Shown here: positions 1 through 6,638 of the stretch, piece after piece | Numbering within the stretch: the stretch's first letter is position 1 | Layout: every line of letters begins with the position of its first letter | NCBI GenBank assembly: GCA_964440935.1 | Contig: CAYTTY010000048.1 | Location: forward strand, 1 to 27,276 | DNA from: WJJR01 sp964440935 | Lineage (GTDB): Bacteria; Zixibacteria; MSB-5A5; WJJR01 | DNA length: 27,276 bases | Direction of reading: 5' to 3' | Program-made: the position numbers and the translations under genes | Notes under the pieces: generated by a model | What the model was told of the DNA's origin: nothing | Databases searched by the model: none | The model's input: only the letters and a program-made list of their open reading frames with translations

Positions 1-1
1 T

Positions 2-1252
2 CAGGGGAAGGACATCTCACCCTCCTTGTCTGTGCCATACGTGGCACGCTATGCCGCGGGCATCATTGTGTGTGAAGCCGCCGGCAATGGCGAAGAAGAT
101 TTGGACGACACGCTGTATGCTCCGGTGTTTGATACCGCGTATCGGAATTCCCACGCCATCATGTGCGGTGCCGGCAATCCTCCCGAGCGTGGAATCGCAA
201 ACGACCGTTCGAAGCTCGACTTCTCAAACTGGGGCGAACGAGTGAACCTTCAGGGGTATGGCATCAATGTCTACACCCTCGGCTATGGCGATCTGTACAA
301 TGGCGGCACGGAAGATTCCTGGTATACGGATTCGTTTAGCGGCACCTCCTCAGCATCACCGATTGTCACCGGTGCGGTAGCCTCGCTATCCGGGATCTTT
401 CAGAATATGTTCGGCACGCTCCTCGATGCCGACTCCGCTTTGGTGCTGTTGGAATCGACCGGCACACCCCAGACCAACCCGAACTTAATTTATCACATCG
501 GGCCCCGGCCGAATCTGCACGCCGCCCTCGATCCGTTATTCGATCCGACCGATTCGATCTGGTACGGAGACATCGGGCTCTGCAAGGATGGCACGTCGGC
601 GATGCCGATCCACCTGACCAATTCCCATCCGGTGCGCGAAATCTACCTACCGTTCCGCTTGACCGGTGACCCGTTCGTCGTGATCGACTCACTAACTCGC
701 ACTGAGAGAACAAAAGATTTCGCGCAGATTACGGTAACCTTTGATAATCGCTTTAACGGTGAAGTGGCTTATGTCATGCGGGCCTATAACGCAGGAAGCC
801 ACCAACCGCCATTGTGGGGTGGCAGCGGTCCCATTGCTTATCTGTGGTTCCGCACTAATGCCCTCGCTGAACTGGGACAGGAGGTGGTGGTTGACAGTGC
901 CTGGCTCGGATCGACCAACCGGCTCCGTTTGACCTCTGAGTTCGATGATGGCTACCCGGACTACTTTTCCGCCGGGTCCATCACGATTGCAGAAGAGTGT
1001 GAATTTCCAGTCTTCTGCCAAGGTGACTGTCCCAATCAAGCGGACCTGCACCTCGACGGATCTATTAATGCAATCGATCTCAACGTTATGATTCAAACGC
1101 TCTTCTTCTCAGAGCCGGAAGTCCAAGATCCCGGATGCGATGTGACACGCTCCGATTTCGACGCTGACGGATTCAGCGACGCGTTGGATCTCAACATGAT
1201 GATCCAGATGATGTTCTTCAACGGCCCACCGCCCGCCAATCCCTGTGAGTGA
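2..1252 (+). CDS. Secreted subtilisin-like serine protease (S8), 3' part, with dockerin-like C-terminal module
   Basis: The frame is open from the left edge, so the gene is 5'-truncated; TTG at 26 is an internal codon, not a real start. Numbering residues from that TTG, the oxyanion Asn lies in EAAGNG (about N21) and the catalytic Ser in GTSSASP (S108, bases 347-349), which is typical of subtilases. The catalytic Asp and His would lie upstream of the window. After a beta-rich stretch (about 170-325) the protein ends in two dockerin-like repeats (about 330-408): D.H.DGSINAIDLN..I..LFF, then TRSDFDADGFSDALDLN..I...FFNGPPP..PC. The same tail occurs on four other proteins here. Family knowledge says S8 enzymes are endopeptidases; the secreted, surface-linked location is inferred from the tail. 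The protease call is secure, the role of the tail is not. Confidence 0.9.
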   Translation, partial: QGKDISPSLSVPYVARYAAGIIVCEAAGNGEEDLDDTLYAPVFDTAYRNSHAIMCGAGNPPERGIANDRSKLDFSNWGERVNLQGYGINVYTLGYGDLYNGGTEDSWYTDSFSGTSSASPIVTGAVASLSGIFQNMFGTLLDADSALVLLESTGTPQTNPNLIYHIGPRPNLHAALDPLFDPTDSIWYGDIGLCKDGTSAMPIHLTNSHPVREIYLPFRLTGDPFVVIDSLTRTERTKDFAQITVTFDNRFNGEVAYVMRAYNAGSHQPPLWGGSGPIAYLWFRTNALAELGQEVVVDSAWLGSTNRLRLTSEFDDGYPDYFSAGSITIAEECEFPVFCQGDCPNQADLHLDGSINAIDLNVMIQTLFFSEPEVQDPGCDVTRSDFDADGFSDALDLNMMIQMMFFNGPPPANPCE

Positions 1253-1300
1253 CGGAAATCGTTAGATCACAATCAATTGAGCGGCCCGCATGCGACGGCA

Positions 1301-1323
1301 GGGTGCTTTTTTGTCCATCAGGG
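1301..1323 (+). repeat. Partial copy of GTCCATCAGGG hairpin repeat
   Basis: GGGTGCTTTTTTGTCCATCAGGG matches the right half of the repeats at 12276-12302 (reverse strand), 13376-13408 and 13569-13599. The left arm is degenerate (CCCGCATGCGAC, near 1286-1297). It lies just after the protease gene, as the other copies lie near gene ends. Confidence 0.5.
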
Positions 1324-1471
1324 AATATTCGCATCTGTACCGTCCGAATCTGGACAGTACTCCACGTTTATCTAAGTGGCGAGTGTTGGCCCTGTCGGTG
1401 GCGTCAGTCAGTGAAGGACAGTTGGCCTTCCGGACCACACATCCTCAATAGCACCGTACGGAGTGATCGGC

Positions 1472-1636
1472 ATGTCGTGCGGTGCGGCCTGCCTTGCTTC
1501 GGGCCCTCTCGGCCGTGTTGGCTCTCTCGCCAGACCGTCCGGGGAAGCGTTACAGCAGGTCCAACAACTCCTCGCCGATTCGTTCAGCCCTGCTGCGAAA
1601 GGTCCCTTCGCTGGGGCTGAACTGTCTTGTGGATGA
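1472..1636 (+). CDS. Possible small ORF, 54 aa, unknown
   Basis: ATG at 1472 follows CGGAG at 1458-1462, a plausible ribosome-binding site with 9-base spacing. The predicted peptide starts MSCGAACLASGPLG and ends AGAELSCG; it has no signal peptide, membrane segment or known motif. It overlaps other open frames of similar length and there is no independent sign of coding. It may be a real small gene, a remnant, or chance. Confidence 0.2.
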   Translation: MSCGAACLASGPLGRVGSLARPSGEALQQVQQLLADSFSPAAKGPFAGAELSCG

Positions 1637-1742
1637 TCTGCCCAATGAACCCTTGACCACGACTCCCAACGCGGCAATGTTTGTCCTGTATGGGATTTCG
1701 ATCATCACGGCTCCGCTGGAGTCACAACCAAGGAGTGTTGCA

Positions 1743-2054
1743 ATGCGTTTTATGTGTCGATTCCGGATACCCGTTGAGACGGGCAACCAACTGGCCAAGG
1801 AGGGCAAGTTGGGGCTGAAAGTTCAGGCCATTCTGGAGGAGCAAAAGCCCGAAGCCGTCTATTTTTCCCTGGAGCAAGGCAAACGGACGGTGTTTGTTGT
1901 GGTCAACATCGACCAAACGTCCCAGTTACCCCAGATTGCCGAACCCTGGTTTCAAGCATTCAACGCGGAGATGGAAGCAGACATTGCCATGACCGCCGAA
2001 GACATGAAGAATGCGGGCCCGAGCATCGAAGCGGCCGTGAAAAAGTACGCGTAA
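1743..2054 (+). CDS. Small DUF3303-like protein, 103 aa
   Basis: The frame is open upstream to 1482, but ATG at 1743 is chosen because AAGGAG (1729-1734) sits just before it and the sequence becomes protein-like there (MRFMCRFRIPVETGNQLAKEG). The pattern is an alpha+beta, ferredoxin-like fold: N-terminal strand, GNQLAKEGKLGLKVQAILEEQKPEA-type helix, strand YFSLEQGKRTVFVVVNI, then a C-terminal helical part. This resembles DUF3303-type small cytoplasmic proteins. No signal peptide or catalytic motif is visible. The DUF1579 gene starts 41 bases downstream on the same strand, so the two may be co-transcribed. No function is known. Confidence 0.75.
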   Translation: MRFMCRFRIPVETGNQLAKEGKLGLKVQAILEEQKPEAVYFSLEQGKRTVFVVVNIDQTSQLPQIAEPWFQAFNAEMEADIAMTAEDMKNAGPSIEAAVKKYA

Positions 2055-2095
2055 CCTATACTGAGCACTTCACATACTCTCGGAGGACCTATCAC

Positions 2096-2710
2096 GTGAA
2101 GACGTTTGGCCACTTGGGACTCATCATCGCGATCTGCCTAACCTTCCCGGTCGTCGGATCGGCCCAGTCAGGAGACCAGCCCGGTATGAACGTCGATTCC
2201 TTGACGCAAGTTATGCAGGAATTGGCTCATCCCGGCCCGGAACATGAACGTCTCCACAAGATGGTGGGACACTGGGAAGAAACGATGACTGTGTGGCCAC
2301 AACCGGGAGCAGACTCAGTCGTCAGTACCGCCACGACGACCATTGAGTCCATTCTGGGTGGTCGGTTCATCCTAACGCACTCGACCGGAACCATGTTCGG
2401 CCAACCAGTTGAGCGATACGCCATAATCGGATTTGATCGTCGCCACGGTGAATACACGCTGGTAGCACTGGACAATGGTGGGACATACTGGATTACCGCC
2501 TCCGGACCGCTTGACGAAGAGACTCAAACAATCCAGATGTCCGGAGAGGACGATGACCCGATCTTCGGGTTCACGCAAACGTACACTATGCACATGCGGT
2601 TGGTAGACGATGACGAAATACACAGCGAAGTCATCTTTACCAATCCTGAAATGACCGGCGGCGCGCCTGAGTTCAAGATGATCGACGTCATCTCGAAACG
2701 GAAGGACTGA
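2096..2710 (+). CDS. Exported DUF1579 family protein, 204 aa
   Basis: The GTG start at 2096 follows CGGAGG (about 2080-2086). Residues 1-23 form a signal peptide ending GSA. The mature part has the DUF1579 pattern: PGPEHERLHKMVGHWEETMTVW, a GGRFI.TH..G.MFGQPVE core, GFDRRHGEYT, and a final strand ending MIDVISKRKD. DUF1579 is expected to form a lipocalin-like beta-barrel; no biochemical role is established. A second member without signal peptide lies at 14411-14920 and shares the H.......L.G.W and ..GRY/F motifs. The gene is followed by a strong terminator (2746-2782). The family call is confident; the function is unknown. Confidence 0.85.
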   Translation: MKTFGHLGLIIAICLTFPVVGSAQSGDQPGMNVDSLTQVMQELAHPGPEHERLHKMVGHWEETMTVWPQPGADSVVSTATTTIESILGGRFILTHSTGTMFGQPVERYAIIGFDRRHGEYTLVALDNGGTYWITASGPLDEETQTIQMSGEDDDPIFGFTQTYTMHMRLVDDDEIHSEVIFTNPEMTGGAPEFKMIDVISKRKD

Positions 2711-2745
2711 CCGTTGCGGCGACAGGTCGCTCCCCCATTTATGTC

Positions 2746-2782
2746 AAAACGTCGAATCGGCATCAGTCCGGTTCGACGTTTT
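2746..2782 (+). terminator. Strong intrinsic terminator after DUF1579 gene
   Basis: A 15-bp stem (AAAACGTCGAATCGG / CCGGTTCGACGTTTT) with one G-T wobble and a 7-base loop CATCAGT. The arm ends in a T tract and the stem starts with an A tract, so it could act in both directions. It begins 36 bases after the stop codon. Confidence 0.85.
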
Positions 2783-2817
2783 ATTCCCACCACAATGTCG
2801 TACTTATACATCCGGTT

Positions 2818-2979
2818 TATAGCGATTGTCAGAAGAATTGTCCGATTCCAGCGTGCCGTCATGCGCCCTCGCGTGATGGCTATCTTCCGTACCGGCAAGG
2901 CCCTCACCCAAGGGCGGGTGACGCTACATGTGGCCAGCGTATTGGCTTCACACGAACAATACTTCTGACAATTTGTATA
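2818..2979. mobile_element. MITE-like element A (162 bp)
   Basis: The left end TATAGCGATTGTCAGAAG and the reverse complement of the right end TATACAAATTGTCAGAAG match at about 22 of the first 27 bases. The interior has an 11-bp hairpin with CCCT loop (2855-2880) and a second hairpin TCACCC/GGGTGA (about 2907-2924). Both ends sit on TA, consistent with a TA target duplication. The ends recur in the elements at 10697, 10886, 18253 and 27222. It contains no coding capacity. Confidence 0.65.
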
Positions 2980-3167
2980 GTATGTCTCAGTGTAAAAGGA
3001 CTACACTTTCATCTCGCTATTTAGTATCATCCACCCGGGCCTGATTACCTGCAGAGTGGCCAATGAGTATCTGTTTACAATCGACTATAGAGGGTGATGA
3101 TCGAGTATCGGGATCAACCAACGGAGTAACCTCGTGGACACGGGGTTATACCTGCTGGAGGTGACCA

Positions 3168-3905
3168 ATGAATGTCAGACATCTTGTGTTGATTGCAATC
3201 TTCATCCTGTCAGCCGTTCCCGTCGAGGCCGGGGTTCCAACCACTATTAATGTGCAGGGGCGATTGACCGATTCGAGCGGTACTCCATTCATCCCCGGTC
3301 CCAGAGTCATGACGTTCAAGATCTATGACAGCGCCACCGATGGGACGGAGATATGGCCCGGGGGACCCGGTGAAACTCAATCGGTACTGGTCTATTCAGA
3401 TGGATTGTGGTCGACGCAGATCGGGGAACTCACACCATTGACCAGTTCGGTCTTCGCGGATTCCATTTGTTGGCTGGAAATCACCGTCGATGATGGACAT
3501 GACGTCACAACAACGCTGCCCCGATTTCAACTGGTGACCGGGCCCTATGCGCAACGTGTCGCCACCGTTGATGGTGCTACGGGTGGAATCATCACATCCG
3601 CCCTCTCTGTTCAGGGAGCGGTTGCGACCGCTGTTCGCACGACCGATTCGAACACGACCCTCGGTCCCGATGACAGCGTGTTGTTGGCGAACGGTTCAGT
3701 AACCTTGACCCTGCCCAATGCGGCAGCATGTGCGGGGTGTCAGTTCATGATCAAGAAGATCTCATCCGACGGTACGACGCGCATTGTTATCAGTGCTGGT
3801 TCGGGTGACACGATCGACGGTGCAATTGAATTGACCCTCACGGTCCGCTATCAATCGACAACGTTGGTCAGCGACGGCGCCGACCTCTGGCTGGTCGTCG
3901 ATTAG
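3168..3905 (+). CDS. Exported protein, fibre-like N- and C-terminal domains, 245 aa
   Basis: ATG at 3168 follows CTGGAGGTGA. Residues 1-21 are a signal peptide (ending VEA). Residues about 22-140 (VPTTINVQGRLTDSSGTPF ... GPYAQRVATVDGATGGIITS) match the N-terminal domain of the next gene: VPPLINYQGILLDSGGNPV ... GYSYRVNSVDGALGGNITS, so the two are paralogues in that region. The C-terminal part (about 150-245) has the tail-fibre-like pattern DDSVLLANGSVTLTLPNA ... TIDGA..LTL.VRYQSTTLVSDGADLWLV, common at the C-termini of phage and bacterial fibre proteins. It lacks the beta-roll repeats and the S74 chaperone of its neighbour. Likely a secreted or surface structural protein; this role is inferred. 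Confidence 0.7.
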   Translation: MNVRHLVLIAIFILSAVPVEAGVPTTINVQGRLTDSSGTPFIPGPRVMTFKIYDSATDGTEIWPGGPGETQSVLVYSDGLWSTQIGELTPLTSSVFADSICWLEITVDDGHDVTTTLPRFQLVTGPYAQRVATVDGATGGIITSALSVQGAVATAVRTTDSNTTLGPDDSVLLANGSVTLTLPNAAACAGCQFMIKKISSDGTTRIVISAGSGDTIDGAIELTLTVRYQSTTLVSDGADLWLVVD

Positions 3906-4140
3906 TATTGAGGGATCATCTTCCTCGCCAGTGTCGCCGTGTGTGTCCTTGCATTTATCCCACACACATTGCGTTCCGGGTGTGAAGGACAGACCATCCG
4001 TCAGTCACACTTGACAACATAGGTTCAGTCATTAGGTTATTCTACGTCTGTGCGGCAATGTCTCGTTACCCCGCCACCTCCGCACAGGAGCAATGATGTC
4101 AGTTCATTGAGCATAATTCACCTCTGCGAGGAGTATCCCT

Positions 4141-6351
4141 GTGCGCATCTCGTTCTCCACATTCCGGCTGGCGACCGTCACTTCAGCAATAGTCCTCTCA
4201 CTCTGCGTGATCGGAAACGTCAATGCTGTTCCCCCACTCATCAACTATCAGGGTATCCTGCTCGATTCGGGCGGTAATCCGGTATCCTCAACGACCAGTG
4301 TCGATTTCGGGATCTGGGATGCCGTATCATCGGGCACGCAATTGTGGTCCAGCACGCGGTCGATCGTTCCCGATACCATCGGTCGCTTCAATGTGATGCT
4401 GGGCAGTATCAACGCGATTCCTGATTCGGTGTTCGATAGCGATGCTTATCTGGGCATCACGGTTGACACCGATCCGGAGATGTCTCCCCGTCAACGCATC
4501 GTGTCGGTTGGATACTCCTACCGCGTCAACTCAGTCGATGGCGCCCTGGGTGGTAACATCACCTCCGACGTCAGCATTGGCTCCGGACATATCGTGAGCG
4601 GAACCGATGTTTTCGTTGCGGGTGAAGACAACGAAAACGCGGGCGAGTGGAGTTCGATTACCGGTGGCCGCCTGCACGAGATTTCCGATGGTAATGATCA
4701 CATTATCGGTGGTGGTCGTCTACACCTCATCAAGGGCGGTGAATTCGCCACTATCAGTGGTGGACTAGGCGGAACGATTCATGATAACAGCGCTTCGGTG
4801 ATCAGTGGTGGCGCCGCAAATCGTATCGACTCCGGTGGGTACTGGAATGTCATCGATGGTGGCTTTGGCAATCGAATCTATGGCAACCTGTACGGCGTGA
4901 CCATTGGCGGCGGACTGTTGCATAAAGTAGGATTCTCGAACCCCTCCGCCTACCGCGCTTCAGCCTTCGCACCGGGTGACACGCTCTCGGGCGCGACGAT
5001 TGCCGGCGGTTCTGAACATGAGGTAACCGGAAACTACGCTACGGTGGCCGGTGGACGAGGTAACCGCGCCGACGGGTATGCATCGTTTTCCGCCGGATCG
5101 GGAGCCAACGCCGGACATCCCGGAAGTTTTGTCTGGTCCGATAGTGCCGGTTCCATGAGTTCGACCGGTGACAACCAGTTCCTCATCGAAGCGTCAGGCG
5201 GTGTTGGCATCGGCACCAACAGCCCCTCAGAACAACTGGAAGTCGATGGCACGATCTACTCATCGTCGGGTGGCTTCCGCTTTCCGGATAACACAGTTCA
5301 GACAACAGCAGCCACCGGTGCAGCCAGTGGATGGCAGGATCTTGGCCCCGTTGTCGAGCTGACAAATCCGGCAGACTCGGTCGGAATCGGCACCTCATCC
5401 CCGATCGCGAAGCTCGATGTCGCCGGTGATGTGAATATCGAAGAGAAGCTTCGCGTCGGGCCAGCAAACACGAATCTCGGAGCGAATACCCTGGTATCGG
5501 GATTTGACAACCACGCCGATGGCGATTTTTCAGTTGTTGCCGGCGGCGCCCAAAACACCGCGAGCGCGTCGAACTCAGCCGTTGGTGGCGGGTCCACCAA
5601 CATCGCCAGCCAGGCGTTTGCCACCATCGCCGGTGGGCTCGCTAATCAGGCGAGCGGCAACACATCCACGATCGGTGGCGGAAACGGAAACAGCGCCAGC
5701 GGATTCCTCGCGACGATCAGCGGTGGAACCGGGAATGTCGCCTCAGGACAAGCGGCAACCGTTCCGGGCGGAACCAGTAATCAGGCCCAGGGGTGCAACA
5801 GCTTTGCCGCCGGCGCGCATTCTTATGCACGGCATGATGGCGCAGTTGTAATCTTCGCCAACTCCAATGACTCCGATGGTGATAGCGCTTACTCGACTGG
5901 GCCCGGACAACTCGTGCTACGGGCAGACAGCGGCTTCTATATGGGCGATGTCAGTGGCGAGGCAGTCATCGATCCAACCCATTTCATGTCAACGTCGACC
6001 GGCGCATACCTGAGCAAGACCGGTGTTTGGAGCAACGTCTCCGACGCTGAAAAGAAGGAGAACTTCAAGCCGGTTGACGGCGCGGCATTGCTTGAACGAC
6101 TGGCTCGCATGCCCGTAAGGCGCTGGAATTTCCGAAACGACACTGCGGATGATACACACATCGGGCCTACAGCACAGGATTTCCATGAGGCATTCGGACT
6201 CGGTTCGGACGATCGTCATATCGCCACCACCGACGCCGACGGTGTGGCATTGGCCGCCATTAAGGCGCTCTACATACAAAACCAGCAGTTGCAAACCGAG
6301 ATAGAGAAATTGCGGGACCTTCTTGACAAGATCGTTGCCGAACGGAAATAG
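4141..6351 (+). CDS. Trimeric fibre-like exported protein with YadA-like beta-roll repeats and C-terminal S74 chaperone, 736 aa
   Basis: GTG at 4141 follows GAGGAG. Residues 1-30 are a signal peptide ending NVNA. Residues 30-145 form the domain shared with the preceding gene. Two blocks of short repeats follow (about 155-320 and 453-557) with the form A.(I/V)(S/A)GG..N.ASG, typical of YadA-like left-handed beta-rolls. Between them are two GVGIGT.SP..KLDV segments (about 353 and 413) and a FPDNTVQTTA motif seen in fibre proteins. The C-terminus is a peptidase S74 intramolecular chaperone: SDAEKKENF (Ser634, Lys639), HIGPTAQDFHEAFGLG, DADGVALAAIKALY, then a coiled coil QNQQLQTEIEKLRDLLDKI. The Ser and Lys five residues apart match the S74/MYRF self-cleavage dyad, so cleavage before S634 is predicted. 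No YadA membrane anchor is present. Confidence 0.85.
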   Translation: MRISFSTFRLATVTSAIVLSLCVIGNVNAVPPLINYQGILLDSGGNPVSSTTSVDFGIWDAVSSGTQLWSSTRSIVPDTIGRFNVMLGSINAIPDSVFDSDAYLGITVDTDPEMSPRQRIVSVGYSYRVNSVDGALGGNITSDVSIGSGHIVSGTDVFVAGEDNENAGEWSSITGGRLHEISDGNDHIIGGGRLHLIKGGEFATISGGLGGTIHDNSASVISGGAANRIDSGGYWNVIDGGFGNRIYGNLYGVTIGGGLLHKVGFSNPSAYRASAFAPGDTLSGATIAGGSEHEVTGNYATVAGGRGNRADGYASFSAGSGANAGHPGSFVWSDSAGSMSSTGDNQFLIEASGGVGIGTNSPSEQLEVDGTIYSSSGGFRFPDNTVQTTAATGAASGWQDLGPVVELTNPADSVGIGTSSPIAKLDVAGDVNIEEKLRVGPANTNLGANTLVSGFDNHADGDFSVVAGGAQNTASASNSAVGGGSTNIASQAFATIAGGLANQASGNTSTIGGGNGNSASGFLATISGGTGNVASGQAATVPGGTSNQAQGCNSFAAGAHSYARHDGAVVIFANSNDSDGDSAYSTGPGQLVLRADSGFYMGDVSGEAVIDPTHFMSTSTGAYLSKTGVWSNVSDAEKKENFKPVDGAALLERLARMPVRRWNFRNDTADDTHIGPTAQDFHEAFGLGSDDRHIATTDADGVALAAIKALYIQNQQLQTEIEKLRDLLDKIVAERK

Positions 6352-6440
6352 ACGATACCGGGAGACAGCGGCGACGTCTGCTGTTTGCACCACTCAATAG
6401 GTGGTTAACCGACACGCTCGGGGTTAATCGCGCCGGAAGA

Positions 6441-6461
6441 GGGTGAGCCACTGGCTCGCCC
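6441..6461. other. Intergenic hairpin, 9-bp stem
   Basis: GGGTGAGCC-ACT-GGCTCGCCC, fully paired with one T-G wobble, 90 bases after the fibre gene stop. No T tract follows, so it is not a standard intrinsic terminator. It could be a weak terminator, an RNA stability element, or a palindromic repeat. Confidence 0.45.
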
Positions 6462-6638
6462 CTGCAAGATCATAGCTGGGCCTATGCTCTCGTCGTCTGG
6501 AGATTGCCCCTCTTGGTATCTTTGTATGGCGACCCGCGCGATTGAAATACTACAAAAATAGGATTTTATGCAACCCGCTGAGAGGGTGTATCGTACGCGA
6601 AGTGTTGTGCGAACCTCACCATCACCAGGAGGAGACAA

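Larger units (their letters stand above)
1253..1742. other. 490-bp intergenic region, mostly unexplained
   Basis: It begins with a partial copy of the GTCCATCAGGG hairpin repeat (1301-1323), about 50 bases after the protease stop, which may act as its terminator. The rest has no recognised gene. A 54-codon open frame at 1472-1636 has a ribosome-binding-like GGAG and is listed separately at low confidence. No good promoter pair was found upstream of the gene at 1743. Confidence 0.5.
2711..3167. other. 457-bp intergenic region with terminator and MITE-like element
   Basis: Holds the terminator at 2746-2782 and element A at 2818-2979. From 2980 to 3167 nothing else is recognised except GTGTAAAAGGACTACAC, a short inverted repeat near 2991-3007, and the ribosome-binding site CTGGAGGTGA just before the next gene. 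Confidence 0.6.

Noticed and set aside
3077..3093. TTTACAATCGACTATAG resembling a MITE end
   Set aside because: It has an extra base in the core, no paired inverted end nearby and no shared subterminal sequence.
4011..4043. TTGACA followed by TATTCT upstream of the fibre gene
   Set aside because: The spacer is 21 bases, too long for a normal sigma-70 promoter.
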